A stretch of 64,000 nucleotides of DNA from Morchella semilibera (GCA_009192285.1 CM018610.1:124001-188000); one strand, 5' to 3'. Positions 24,040-37,430 are shown, counted from the first letter of the stretch. The notes: generated by a model from the letters alone, not told the origin. Program-made: numbers and translations.

Positions 24040-27000
24040 ATGGGAAAGGCCCTGAAAGCTCCTCTTACAGAAACAATGGCCAGCGCCACCGCCATGACTC
24101 CTGAGGCTTCTCAACTTTTTGCGCTCTATCAAAAGAAGCAAGAAAACCTTGCTATGGAGTTCAAACGAGCGCTGGCAGAGATGACTAGGACCTCTCTACC
24201 ATCAGAGCCTCAGAACGAAACACTTGTGAGAGAGGTGCAAGATTCGAGCTCCAATCTATCAGATTCCGAGGATTGCAGTAACAACGATGAAACTGATGGA
24301 CATGGAGACTCGTCCTCGTCGGACGAAGGCCCGCCGCTGCCGCCGCCGGCGGATCCAAGTAATCCACTGCCTCCCTCAGAGCTTGCTAGGTTAGCGAAGG
24401 GAGGTAGACGGCCGCGGACAAACGAGCCTCCTAACCTAAATGCCAAAAAGAGGTCCAGGTCAACAAACGGAGTAGGGAAGAAAAAGATAGATATAAACGG
24501 TATTACCACTAACGGGCCGAAAAACGGGGCGAACGGGGTGGCAAATTTATCACCGAATAGAGGAAACCTTAACTCGTTTCCTGCATCACCCCTATCGCCT
24601 AGTTCTGTGATGGGAATGAAGTCCGATGGATCAATGGTAAATGGCAATACCGCGGATAATGGGAGAGAGGCGCGGGTAAGGGCCAGCAAGATGGAGTTCA
24701 AGAGGCTTGATGAAGTGTATGTGTTTAATTCCAAGTCACAACCTCACCTTCATATGGATACCTAATTTTCAGATTTTGAGAAATGAGTAAATAAGGCTAA
24801 TTCTTGATCGTACTTTAGATATAATAAGGCAATACATGACTTTTATCTTGCTGAATCTTCAACATCACCTTCGGCAAAAGATGACAAATGGGAAGAATAT
24901 ATCTTTGTGGTACGGCGAAGATTTGGTATCTACCTCTTTATATTGACCTGTATCATGTTTAAATTGGTTCTAACCGTGGTACTCTGGGAATAGACTATCA
25001 AAACAAATTTCTGAAATCTTATGTTGATATAAAAAGTGTTGAGCTGCGTGATGTTTTAAGGGAAGTGCTTAAAGATGTCTCTGGCATCGGGCTACGGGAA
25101 GATAAGCCTACGGTGGGTTTTCATAAGATAAACACAAAAAAAATCACATTTGCTATAATCCTCTTCCCCGATCATTTCTTCCGCTTCAGATTTCTAACTG
25201 TGATAATTAATATTTCAGATTGAGCCCAGTCTTCTGTTCAATTATCTTCCGCAATTAGAAGCCGAGCTTATTGAGGAAAAAAACCGTGCAGAGAAAGAAC
25301 AGAATAAAACTCTTATCCAGCATCTCACAATACTCACCAAATACGTCGAATCAGACTATGCTCCGATTGTCAAAAGACTTTACCCGCTTCTCCAGCACCA
25401 GGAAATAACATTCGACCTGCTATGGGCACTCTTCTTGCCTAATACATTGGTACATACCACCTGTGCCGGTTCCGGTGAATCCCGCTGTCTCAAGTTGGAC
25501 TGGGGTGAACAGAAAGAGAGCATTGAGAGGGGGAAATTCTTTCAACTTGATTGTCATTACATCGACTATGACGGTAAAGCCTTTGGCAAAGCAAACGCCG
25601 TTCTTGAGATTGAGGAGTTCAGGGGTGCACGGAGAATTGATAGCCTCGGGGTCTTCCCTTTGGCATACCATGACGAGGAGGAAAAGATCCGAGAGAAGCT
25701 TATCGAGCGAGGAAGGAAGTTTCTATCTCTTAAAGGGATGCACTACAAGTTCTATAAAGGACTTGCATTTTTCAAGAGGAAGAAGGGGGTGGTCAGGCTC
25801 AACGTGCACGGTCGTGTTATGATCGACCCCAGCACTTTTAGGAGGATAAACCCTAACTATCGGATGAGTCCTGTCAAGGAGACACTACACTCTTCTACAA
25901 ACCCTCTGGGAAATGATGATGATTCCGAAAACGAGAACGATGACGATGAGGATTATTGTGGTGGGGGCCGGGACGACGAAGAAGAGGCAGAAATCAACAC
26001 CTCTAACAATAATGTGAAACCAAAACCAAACCCAGAAGCAGCTCTCAAGCGTGCACTTTTGGGGAAGCCACAAAGATCTTATATTACTGGCCCTGATGGA
26101 AAGTTGAACTTGAAATTACTTGGGGGTGTTGCCGACCTGGCTGCAAAAAAGAGGCTACAGGAAAACAGCAGGGGGTCTGAAAAGCAAGGGCCCAAGGAAG
26201 ATTTAATCCCAGAAGAGATGAAAGAGGAGGAACTGCTACTTTGCTCACCCACAGTTTTAGGGTTTAGCTTTGGAGACAAGTTATGGGGTCAGTTTAATTT
26301 ATTCTCGCTGAGTTCGAATTGACCATGCTAACTCTATCTAGCGGAATTCGCGGTAGATCGTATCATGGAAATTGAATTCAACAATGATGCTTTCGACAGC
26401 CTTGTACTTCCAGAGGCGCAAAAGACGATCGTTAGGGCGCTTGTGGAAAGTCATACCGGAAATAAAGACTCCAAGGTAAAATTCGACGATGTTATCAAGG
26501 GGAAGGGCAAGGGATTAGTGGCGGTGTTACAGTAAGTTCCGTTCTACAACAGATCTCTTATAATTCTAACTTGATATCAGTGGCCGGCCTGGTGTCGGGA
26601 AAACGCTGACCGCTGAAGGGATTTCAGAATTCCTAAAAAGACCCCTGTATATGGTATGTTTGTTTTTTTATTGATCAAATCGCGGCAACAATTCTAACGC
26701 CTTTAGGTTGGCGCTGGTGAACTGGGTACCGATCCTCGAACCCTTGAAACTCAGCTTTCGCGGATCCTGGACATAGCACACGTTTGGGGTGCTGTCCTCT
26801 TGCTGGATGAGGCAGATGTTTTCCTTGAGCGCAGATCAGTTCATGATTTACACCGGAATGCATTGGTCTCTGTTTTCCTAAGGCTTTTGGAGTATTTTCA
26901 GGGAATCTTATTCCTAACAACAAATCGTGTCGAGACTTTTGACGAGGCTTTCCAAAGCAGAATTCATATCGCGTTGAGATACAATGACCTTGACAAGAAA

Positions 27001-27377
27001 GCAAAGAGAGTCATCTGGAAAACGTTCCTGGAAATGGTGGCGAAAGGGGAATGTTCGCCCGGCGATACCCCTAGACAGATTGTTTCAAAGGAAGAACTGG
27101 AAGGACTTGCAAGGAGACAACTGAACGGCAGACAGGTAATTATTATCCGACAAACCAATACCTCTACGGAGTTTCCCTAATACTGACATTGCACCCGTTC
27201 ACCCTACAGATCAAGAATACTGTACGAACAGCACAAGCCCTTGCAATCAACAAGAATGAAAACTTGTCTATGGAACATCTGAACCTGGTTCTTGCAGTGA
27301 CTGAAGGGTTCGAACATGACCTAAAGGGTACAGGGCAAATCGAGAGTAAGGAATCACCTGATAAAACCCGGCAGTGA
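24040..27377 (+). CDS. AAA+ ATPase of the fungal DUF7025-type family
   Basis: Predicted 943-residue protein of a large fungal group of AAA+ ATPases whose cellular roles are mostly undetermined. Exons 24040-24716, 24819-24925, 24994-25112, 25219-26287, 26342-26531, 26581-26653, 26707-27135 and 27210-27377 join without a stop. The first about 225 residues are disordered, with an acidic Ser/Asp block, a Pro-rich patch and KKRSRSTNGVGKKK, a possible nuclear signal. A family-specific region follows: LDEVYNKAIHDFYLAE, EYIFVVRRRFDYQNKF, LREDKPTIEPSLLFNYLPQL, ITFDLLWALFLPNT. The ATPase core has Walker A GRPGVGKT (about 722-729), Walker B AVLLLDEADVF (about 774-784), sensor-like LFLTTNRVETFDEAFQSRI and the lid LNGRQIKNTVRTAQALA. 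The start is the first ATG in frame; an alternative lies 12 codons downstream. Confidence 0.85.
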
Positions 27378-28121
27378 AAAACCCACTAACATTTATAGGC
27401 ATGATGTCTTATGCATGAAACTATTCTTAAGTGGCGGACCAGTTTCGCAAGTTAGGCGAAATGCAAAAAGCCGTGTCTCACAAAAGTACGCCAGGCTCAA
27501 TTAGAAGATCGTTTTTTGTTACCTTTCTCTTTTCTTTTTTTCTTCATGCTTGTTTCACGGCTGTGGAACAATGATGATCACTGTAGGGTGTCTTAGTGGT
27601 TGTAGGTTCAAATGGAGTACGGAATTTGGGAGTTTCTAAAAGACAAATAGAAAGAAAAGTTGAATCGATAATTTGAGTGTTTACTCTGTTATCACAGATT
27701 TTAGGTAGATTGTCTAATTATCAAGCATTTGATATCGATATCTGTACATTCCCCTGCCTATTGTTCCTTCCAATGCCTTTTGTGTTCGTGATTACTATTC
27801 TGCCTGCATGGATTGCGACCATTCCCTGTTTTTTTAGTATTTGTGTACCTAAATCCCGTCATACTTTTGTATATTGTCCGGAAAGGTATCTCAGTTTGTA
27901 CCTGAGACAATCGAGGTGGCCGATTCGATGGCCAACTGATCGACCCCGGCGGCAGGACTTAGTCGCGTATCAATACGTGTCTCTCACGTGGTATTCAGCT
28001 CACCTTGCTGGACCGTACAGTACTTGTAGCATCCTATTCTCCTGCCCATTTGCACCCTCATCATAAGCCATATAATCACCATCTGATCCCATTTTTTTGA
28101 ACCCCCAGCACATATCCTATC
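27378..28121. other. Intergenic spacer between AAA+ ATPase and secreted-protein genes
   Basis: No gene recognised. An open stretch at 27677-28066 (129 codons, Cys/Phe/Pro-rich) has no family resemblance and overlaps the likely promoter of the downstream gene, so I do not call it. Confidence 0.5.
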
Positions 28122-29030
28122 ATGTTTGTAAAGAATCTTGCAATTTTTCTTGCAGCGCTTCCAGTCGTTGTGCTCTCATCACCAGCAAGTCTCCATGGGA
28201 GCGACTACGGAAATGGCGGAAGGTATGGCTTCAAGAGCTGTCAAGATAGGGGGGTTAGGCCCGGCAAGGTTAGCTGTATCAACGTAGGTTTTTCTGTTTA
28301 CTAATTAAATACTGTCAATTCTCCCATCACTAACTTCATGTCCCCCATCTCCAGTTTGATTCAATCGAGACCAATGCCACCACAGGGTTGGCGACTGTCC
28401 CGAAAGATTATACAGGGTTAAACTTTGACCCGCAATGGTCTGTCATCAATGTTACGGCCTCTAGGGCCATGGGCAAATTACCTCCTGCAAACTACGAATC
28501 CGCAGCATCTAAGCCAAATGCTCTCATCGGATCGAAATACAACCCTGATGACGAGAGTGACACATCTTCAGCAAGTTTTAGTGTAAAGGATGGTACATTT
28601 GATTTGTTTGGGTTCTATATACAACCGATGGGAATCCCCCTTATAGGTATATCTGTATCTGTACATGTAATTGGGTACCCAGCCAACGAGAAGGAGGAGC
28701 CGTTCAAGTACGCAGTCAGGTAATACTATTCTGTACTAGGGATCATGCTAATTTCCTGAAGGATATCTCTAGACTTTCCTGAAGTAACCGATACTCCAAT
28801 CTACTTTGATACACACAAGATGGCAGGCCCAAAATACTGGGATAACCTCAAGAAAGTCGAGATCTCTGCTACCTATGGTGATGGCACTGATTGGGAGTTC
28901 TTTGTGGATGATATTTGGCTTCGGTGAGATTACCCCAAGTACCTCGTGCATGCTTAAGTCTAACTAAACTTATGATCTCAGGTGGGGGGGTAACGGAGGA
29001 GAGTCCGCCTTGACAGAAGAGTTGAAATAA
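28122..29030 (+). CDS. Small secreted protein, function unknown
   Basis: Predicted 245-residue extracellular protein. Exons 28122-28283, 28355-28719, 28762-28923 and 28982-29030 keep frame with GT-AG introns of 71, 42 and 58 bp; the 42-bp intron still has a GCTAAT-type branch site. Residues 1 to about 22 form a signal peptide (FLAALPVVVLSS). The mature part begins with a Gly/Tyr-rich segment and CQDRGVRPGKVSC, then a beta-rich domain: FDSIETNATTGLATVPKDY, GLNFDPQWSV, then YAVRISLDFPEVTDTP and a C-terminal WEFFVDDIWLRW. Two NxT sites (NAT, NVT) suggest glycosylation. There are only two cysteines in the mature protein and no transmembrane helix. I do not recognise a catalytic motif; the fold resembles sugar-binding-like beta sandwiches only in general appearance. 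Confidence 0.8.
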
Positions 29031-32000
29031 GAGCTTGTATTCTGATAGACCATACGACTTTCTTCTGAGACTTCCCAGTTCTCACCTTGTTGGGAGGGGT
29101 ATATGTATGCGTCAGCTTATTCCAGCTGCTATAATTACCTAGGTAAATGGTTTTGATGGCTTAGCAATGAAATATAGTGAAACGAGTCTAGTCAGTCGTG
29201 GCGTAATGGTTAAAATGCCGTTTCACAAGTCATCACTCGGTAGAATTGGTGATATTTAAAACATCGGTGACGCTATGCCTGCATCTCCTTAGGCGAAGTA
29301 CAGTCGAGATTGAGCTGAGTTTCTGGAAAATTATGTCTATGCCAGCAGTGCGTTGATAACTAAGTTCATTATCCTGAGCTGAAGAATTATGAACAGCTAT
29401 AAAATTCCTTTTCAATCACAATTGGGCACTATGAGCGGAATATTAGCCCAATAAGTTCATCTTTCAGGCGAAATGGACAAGCTACATCTGGCGCGCGTTG
29501 CATGTGGCGTTGCGCGAGCATAAACCCCGAATCCAAGAATCCATGTGGCGCGAGTAAGCATCTTTTTTGTTTTAAGCAACTGCCATCAGGGCTAAGGTGC
29601 AACAGCATGCTACTGTTCACTCATCCTGAGTAAGTAGCTATCAATGCCATGAAGAATTTTCTATCGCTATTCGGCTCACATAAGCACTCAATAATCACTA
29701 CATATAGTAAGACGTTGTCTCATCCAGTAGAAATGAATCTCAACCTGGTTGGGTAATATGGCCTCCTGGCATTGCGTTTGAGGAATCTTAGGTTACACTG
29801 ACACAACTTCTAGATACTACACCAGTAACACATGCACAGCACTGTAGCATACAGAAGTCTCCATGTAGAGGACAACGTGGATGATACGTACTGTACATAC
29901 AATGATGCCAAAACTATCCTTGCTCACAGTAAGCTATCTTCGACTGAATAATACATGTAGCCTAGCTAGCATCCATGTACATACATTTTTTTACTGTAGG
30001 TACAGTTGATGATGACTTGTATACCATGTATGTACATACTACCCCTGATACGTATACACTGAGTGAGTGTACGTGTGAGCATGCACTTAATATCGACCCA
30101 ATCCCCAATTCTAAAAGAAATATAGTCCGCGGCGCAGGAAAAACCGATACTCAGGCTTCTTCCCGTCTTTAACGATGTCAAACAACGCCCAAGATGTCAA
30201 ACTCATTATTGCGTACGTTTTGGAATTGATCATTAACTGATGTCTTGGTGAATGTAGGTAGGTACTCGCGCTTCCAGTTCTGTATTCTTCAGAACACCGC
30301 GAGTGCGCGTCGGTGATCAAGATCGATTGCTGCGGGGAATTTAGTTGACGGGTCTCAATCCATAAGGAATCCTGGTAACATGGACCGTGAAGTGGTGGAA
30401 TCAATGGTAACTACACGGAACTCATAGATTCGAATTTTCAAATTGATGGGCCAGAATTTTGTCTGCAGGCCCAGACCAGGCCAGGCCATCACCAATCACC
30501 TAGCGCTATAGCGCCCATCGCACCACATTCAGCATTCATAGGCCAACTTTATAATTTATCCGCTGCACAAAAATTTTGAGATCTTGAACCCCGTTTCGTT
30601 GTTTGCCTAGCTATATTGGTACTGTGATGTGATGCATCCAAATAGCATGGATCGCGCTCGCCAATCCAAAACACCAAGGATAAGTGATATTCTCTAGCTA
30701 TTGTACCGTACCCATGGCCCATGGTATCGGTAAGGCTGGATGGACGCGATATGTACTATCTAGGTTGTTTCGAATGTGACCACTGTGAATTATTGTGCCC
30801 GAAACGAGAGAAAAAAAAACAAAAGGTAATCCGATGGCTAGAGAGCCGATGTCGTGCACAGATCACCAAGCGAACTTTAATGCAACGTAACGAAGACATC
30901 CTTCTCAGGGAAAGTGTCCATTGATCAATAGAGGCGTGAATTTGCAATTTGGTTCAGTTTAATAATGACTAGCCAGCTGCAGTCTATCTTTGCATCCAAA
31001 CAGAACACGAGCTTTCAATATTGACAAGACGGAATCCTTGCCCATTCCTGTTACACACACAAGCTTATTACTGAGTTTCCGTGAGTACCAACCCCAAACA
31101 AGAGCCCAGATGATGGAACCCCGCCGGTATATCGTTTCTCGGAAAACACAAGACAAAACTCAGGCAGACTCCCGGTGTTTAATAGCGCCAACAAATACAT
31201 GTCTATAGCTTAGTGACAAACCCTTTCCGAGAAGAGAGAGATTTTGTTTGGAGCAAAGCTTTCTTTCATACCCTTGTTCACAACCATTAGGTCTAGAACT
31301 CTAAGGGGGGAGATGTTCGCTTGCCTCTGATTACAGTCGTTCACGGGCACTGGGTGTTGGCGGGCAGGGATTCTATCGTGGTGAGAAACAGCTAAGCTCT
31401 AGGACTGATCCTTTTTAGTGATTCCTATTCGCTGAAGTCCCGTCTGTCAACACCTAGTGTCTTCACCCCATGAACAAGTACCATGTTTCCTTTTTCTTTT
31501 TTTTTTCTTTTCTTTTTGATTTTTCTTCTATGGCTTCCCTTCTCCTTTTTTAGGACCGATTTGAGTGATGAACTCAGTGGTTTTAAATATTGAGCTGTGC
31601 GATTATAGGTATCCCGTAAAAACCATAGGGTATAAACGAGGTCCCTTGCATTGTTCCCTTAGCTCTGCGCTCTCGACTCGCATTGACCCCAATAATGCCC
31701 CGGCTTTTGTATGGGATCTTCCTATGCAACCAAAGGCCCTAAAGCATAAACAAACTGAAACCGAAAAATGATACGTATCTAGCTGTCATGATCCAATATA
31801 ATTACTGGAATAGAGCAGCATTATTCGAATGATAGTTAGTATACATTGGGCTCAAATATCGAGGCGGGAAATAGAGATGTCGAAACCGGGAGAGGGAATG
31901 GTCAAGGGGGAACGGGGGGGAACGGGAGACGGGAGCAAAAATTAATAAAATTCCGGCTTGCCTCCATTTGGCCAGATCTAGAGGTTCGGTCGGTGAGGGG

Positions 32001-32187
32001 AACACTAAATATTAGGGTGTATGCGCAAGTACCCGCTCATGCTCATCTACAATGCACCCCTCCATCTATAAAGCCAGTAAAACGGCACCACCTTCTCTAC
32101 CTACATACATGCTATAGGCTAGTTTTTAACTTCATCAACGGCTAAGGAGACTCCTTTTACTAACTGCACTTTGAGAAATCAACGAGG
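29031..32187. other. Intergenic spacer with a possible tRNA-like fragment
   Basis: No protein gene recognised. Near 29197-29222 the sequence GTGGCGTAATGGTTAAAATG fits a pol III A-box, but no B-box or cloverleaf follows. ACATGTAC-type words recur at 29950-30040. T-rich tracts lie at 31490-31555 (TTTTTCTTTT repeats). CAAGTACCCGCTCATGC and CT-rich sequence close to 32188 probably belonged to the promoter of the methyltransferase-like pseudogene. Confidence 0.45.
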
Positions 32188-33960
32188 ATGGACAACGTAC
32201 ATCCTCACGAGTTGGCTGCCACTACAATCGTATCCGAACAGCATCCAGCTAATGCTTCAGTCCAGGAGTCTCAAGTCGTAGACTCAACTACTACTCAGGC
32301 GTTAATGGCCGAAGAAGTATGCGGAAACTTCGATTTTTGCTTATTCCTCTTCCTTACCCTTTCCTCTTTCCTTGACGTGGGTATGTGCTGAGTGTCTGAT
32401 CGGTCTGATTTAGCACATGATAGGGTGAGGATTCTGAATGCCCATCATACTATTTTAGTAAGGACTTGTAAGTCTCATCGTAATTTGCGGGGCGGGATTA
32501 AGAAGCAGTCGAAATGAACAACTGTGCATAGAGCGACACGACTCTCCTCAATTCCAGTGTGCTGCAATATGAATACGAGAACGGTTCGTTTGGATTTTAC
32601 AGTTTTCCCTCAAATATGGGTTTTCTTTTTATTTTGTTCAATTGCTAATATCTCTTGCTAAGGCCGGAGATATCACCGGTATAAAGAAGGACGCTACGTC
32701 ATGCCAAATGATGAGTTTTTTTTCCCCCCCTCCCTAGATTTTCTCAAAGTCATGGCAGTTGACAGTGGGCTGAACTCACAATATGTGATATAGCCAGAAT
32801 AAGATCGGCAAGTGGTGTGCTATGTTTCTTTGGTTGAAAAACTGTTTTACAGAAATTCTCCGAAATGCAAATAAACGGCTAATACCAACCTTCCGTAGTC
32901 CGGACATCACGCACCACATATTCCTAATGCTACTCGAGGGTCAACTACATGTAGCGCCAATTGGTGGTAACCCACAGGATATTTTAGACATTTGCACTGG
33001 AACAGGGATTTTGCGGTCGATGCTGCGAAGTATAACCTCTACTTTTGTATTCGGTCTAAACTACTACCTATGAAGCAGTTATAGGAGGCGGATTCTGACT
33101 AAAGGCCCTCTGTACAGTAAATATCTATCTGCAGAAATCATTGGAACGGACCTTAATCCCATTCAACCGCCGTGCTAGCTCTATCCCAATTACTTGTGTT
33201 AATATTGGCTCGAGCGTGGCCAGGCCTTGAAACTCATATCTACAGGGTGCCGCCAAACTGCAGATTTGAATTTGACGATGCAGAGAGTCCGTGGACATCT
33301 CTAAGGGCACATCATTTCATATACGCCCATCTCCGGCCCTATCAAAAGAAGTCACCAGGCTTATCGTCGTGTTTATTGATGCGATTCCCTTGTTGTCTCC
33401 ATAGGAATCATTCGATCCTGTTCACTCTAGGCATCTGACAGGAGCTATATCAGACTGGAAGGCTTATCTCCAATAGATTTATGACTTGTTGAAACCAGGT
33501 GACTGGGTTAACTTGTGGAATATCCTTTGGACCTCAAATCAGATGGTAACAGGTACGTACCCTGTATTGCGTGGCGAATTCTCACTCAATCATAGTTACA
33601 TATTCCTGCTTCACAAGTCATGGCCCAACATGTGTTCTATATGCAACTACCCACCTGATTGCGCTTCGGAAAGGTTTTTCGAGGGACACCAACTCGGAGT
33701 GGAAGACCCCTTGATGTAGCTGAGAACCCCAAAGGGTGATCTGATTAGTGCTAGTTTTGTTGAAGTTTCAGATGATGCTAAGGACCTGCCCTGGGCTCTG
33801 TGGGTTGCAGACGAGAAAGTGAAGGAGCCGGGTCGGTATGCGTTGCTAAACAATGAGACGAGTCTTAATGCACCTGGATTGGCATTCTTCACTCGTATTC
33901 TAGGATAAAGCAACGAGGAGGCAATTTGTATATGCTCAAAGTTCAGCCGGGACTTGAAAT
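32188..33960 (+). pseudogene. Decayed LaeA/UMTA-like methyltransferase paralogue
   Basis: Remnant of the same family as the gene at the window start, with pieces in collinear order. 32188-32316 encodes a plausible N-terminus (MDNVHPHELAATT) ending at a GTATGC donor. About 32536-32583 reads LLNSSVLQYEYENG, 32663-32715 GRRYHRYKEGRYVMPNDE, and 32910-33015 DITHHIFLMLLEGQLHVAP plus LDICTGTGI (motif I). 33135-33170 reads EIIGTDLNPIQP, 33246-33300 VPPNCRFEFDDAESPWTS, 33481-33525 YDLLKPGDWVNLWN, and 33760-33957 the C-terminal block GRYALLNNETSLNAPGLAFF, then TRILG. A TAA follows TRILG in frame while the homologous sequence continues beyond it. Motif I breaks off after GTGI, and the part before EVSDDAK has lost its frame. 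The intact copy differs at many positions, so this is an old duplicate, not a recent copy. Confidence 0.8.
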
Positions 33961-35420
33961 AAAAGGATACATGCAGTATGTCCAATCCATGAGCACTCCC
34001 ATATACCCTTATCCTCCACTATAGCTTGCACGTGAACCAAGTGGCGATACGTTCTAACGGTTCTTACGATTTCAAAGGAGCGTTTGGTTGATAGGGTCAA
34101 GACCTTTGATACATTAAACATGCAGGGTTCTCTTTTTCTTTGTCGAAACGTTCTAGATTGACCAAATGTAACGGTCTCTATCCTGAGCTTGCCCCAGTGG
34201 GGGCATATCAATCTATTGCATCGCTAGCTCTGCTTAGCAATGATTTTCTTTTCCTTTTTCGACTGGGTATGGGTGAATAAGCACATGACTTTGGATTTCC
34301 CGTTAAGGACGTTTAGTTTCACAGTTAACGAAGAACAAATGTTGTTATTTATGATATTTGATCATAGACTGTCACTCGGAAACTAGTCTAGCTAGTAACG
34401 GGCCATATAGGTGAACTTAGGATTAAAACGTTTTAGATTACTGGAAAGTGTGTTCTACCTACTTCATCGAGCACCCGAGAAAGGAATTAGAAAAGTATAG
34501 GTCGGTAATCCAAAATGCTACTCACCCTGGATGAATAAGACCCTTCTTGACCGTGTATAGCGTATGTGACTTTATTTGACACTATCACCACTTCTTTGGA
34601 TAACATCGATAAAAAACACCTACCTACCTCTTAGGACTCGCAGTCGTAGATTCAGCCCGCGTCAAGTATCCATAACCCCAATATTCAGATACCTCCACAA
34701 CAATCCTCCCCACATTCTCTGGGTAATATCCTTAAGTTAACCCCCGGGAGCATCTCCGGGGTAATCCCGTGATCGAGTGATATCTCATGACGGCATTGAA
34801 TCCGAGACATACGAAAAACTAACCTTTTTTTTTTTCGCCCGACGAGCCCTATAAAATGGGAAGTGTATACCCTCTCCTATTTAGTCTTCTATATCCAGCG
34901 CAGCCGATTCGCGAAAAACCTTTAAGCTAAAGTTAAATGTATGTAATTGACTCATGCTAAAGAGGGCTGGAAGATGTACATATCATTCTTTACCTGAGGT
35001 GTTGCGATCTCCCTAGCCAGCCTGGCTGTGGCCGAGATCGGGGAAGAGACGTTGGCCCTCCTCATCATTGTGATGGGCCTGCTTTGGTAAGTATGTACTT
35101 ATTATTATAAGACATGTAACGTGTGTACATATATGTACATACATACACTCAGGCAATAGTGAGGCTGGGCCTTTTTGAATTTATAAGCCTTCTTTTTCTT
35201 TTTCTTTTTCTTTTTCCTTTTCTTTTGTTTTTTTTTGCACCTCGCCTATATATGGGTGGGGGAGAGGGGGGGGGTATATAATATAATAGTAGCTACATCA
35301 TAAGTACTTATGTAGCTATCTGCGGGTGAGCCTGAGTGAGTGAGTGAGTGAGCTGATGCAGGATCGGAATTGAATAGGGCCGGAGCTGAGTTGCGGTCCG
35401 CATGCCACAGGACCGGACAG

Positions 35421-35448
35421 GTTGGGTTGGGGTTGGGTTGGGTTGGGT
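35421..35448 (+). repeat. TTGGG array with quadruplex potential
   Basis: Five tracts of three or four G separated by TT dinucleotides. Four or more G3 tracts with 2-nt loops satisfy the usual intramolecular G-quadruplex pattern. It is not the canonical TTAGGG telomere repeat. Confidence 0.75.
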
Positions 35449-36699
35449 AGATCATTGTGGTTGATTAATATATACTCAATATATATACGTGGGGTTATTA
35501 CCAGTACCAGCTAGTGTATATCTACATCCAGACAGACCGGTACCGTTCCTGTAAGTATACCATCATAGCGGGTGGGGTGTGGTTACTTATTCCGGGGGCC
35601 CGGACGGACACCGGTCTGTAATATGAGCCAGATCAAGATCTATATATCGCGGTGTATGATGTACATATGTGCTATACTTGGGTATGTAATGCTACATGAC
35701 TCGGTTTCTGCTCGGCGGGTATTGCATACATATATATATATACTTAACGCATACAAGAAGAAAAGAAGTAAGTGCATAACTAGCCTCCTCCTGTTCTTCT
35801 TTTCTTCTTTTCTTTCCCTTTTTGTGCGGGATCGGAGGCCTATAGCTAGGTGCGTGCGCACGTACACACAGCCAGGAAAGGAAAAGAGCAGAGGAGAGGA
35901 GCGGAGAAGTTATGAAAGAAGCCGGCCATCCATCTGTGCTGTGCTCGATGGGCCCAGCTCCACCACAGCCATTAATTGCTGGGCAGGATATTCTTACCAG
36001 ATAGCTGGGCTGGGTCCGCACATATATATATATATATAGATCGTGTATCTGCCCCGTCCCAGCGGCACAGCACATTTCCGGGCAAACGATCATTTCCGGC
36101 GCCTTGGCCATAGGGCTTATATATATGCATGCATACATGTATATATCCCCCACCGCCACCGCCACCCTTCCCCACTAAGGGATATACGGCCTGCCGCACG
36201 CGCGCCCCGGGTAGCAGCGTCACGTACGTCGGCCTGATATATATGTGCCTACTGGACACTACGCATATATACCCGGCTGCCCGCGCCCGCCCGCTGCAGG
36301 TGCACCCGCCCAGGACCAATGTCTGGCTGGGGGGGGTGCAGCCTACCACCGGAATATGCACCCGACTCCGGGTTATCCCTTAGTCTGTTGCTGGCCCCCC
36401 CTATGGTAGAGGAATTTGGTTTGTATGGATGATCTGTTGTCTGATAAGGGATTACGGGATCTATCAGCTAGTAAAGCCACACCGAACCGTCCGATCCGAT
36501 CCGGCGCCGGACGCAATTGGGTTTACCACAGGGAGGAAACGGGACCGAAGGACCTAGTATCTCAGTATCTCGAGGGCCGGCCAGCCGGGGAACTAGTGCA
36601 CCACTTTTTGGGGCCCACGACTAATTACAAACTGACCATGCACCCGCTACAGAGGATCTTTCCAAGGCCGTGTGGCGGGCATCCATCCAGGAAACAGCG

Positions 36700-36965
36700 G
36701 GGGGTGGGGTTGGGGGTAGGGGGGTGCGTCATGGGTGCTCACTCGGTCTTGTGATGGGCGGGTGTTGCTGGGGTGACTGGGCTGGGCGTATATGTGGACC
36801 GCATAGGAAATAGTGTGGCTTGGTTTGGTCGGCTGGTGTATGCTATGCTCGGAGGGAACATCGGGAAGGGGGGGGGGACGGGACGGGTGGATACCGGGAC
36901 GGGGACGGTACCCGGTTGGGGGGGGGAGGTTGGTACGGGGACGGACGGGGACGGATTGATACGGG
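36700..36965 (+). repeat. G-run-rich tract
   Basis: Many runs of three to nine G on the plus strand, including repeated GGGACGG words near 36875-36960 (GGGACGGGACGGGTGG, GGACGGGGACGG). Several segments fit quadruplex-forming patterns. The short ORFs spanning it look incidental. Confidence 0.6.
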
Positions 36966-37364
36966 GACATGTCCGGCCACACAGAGCTACTTAACATCTA
37001 GCTAACACCAACCCTTACCACTACGACACCGCCGTAAACAGTAGCACAAATATCCAGCGTCCGGCGGTCATAGATCTAATTACCACTACACCCCGTTGTC
37101 ATGTCTTTACACGGACACCCAGCCAGCACTGTCGTAGGGCAAGACTCCCCCCCCCCGCCCTGACGTCGGGAAACAACAAAGCCCCTTCCCGCGCGCACTA
37201 GACTAGAGATTAGGTTGGTTGGTTGGTTGGTTGGTCTGTCCGGGAGTAGGTGGGTGGCGGGTTTGGGACCGCACTCGATTACTACGGTGGTGGAGTAGAT
37301 GTATAATCACTCAATGCTAACAGCGCGCCTTTTCGGGCCCGGTTTTGCCTTTTTGGGTGGCCCC

Positions 37365-37430
37365 GGGGGGGGGGGTAGGTATTGGAGGGAGGTTGGGTTT
37401 AGTAGCTGGGCCTGGAGGGGGGGGGGTGTT
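37365..37430 (+). repeat. G-run-rich tract with two long poly(G) runs
   Basis: G-runs of about 11 (near 37366-37376) and about 10 (near 37417-37426) are separated by shorter G3 tracts. Open frames translate to Gly/Trp-rich strings with no family resemblance. Confidence 0.6.

Noticed and set aside
35421-35448. Interstitial telomere
   Set aside because: Units are TTGGG, not TTAGGG, and the array is only about 28 bp.
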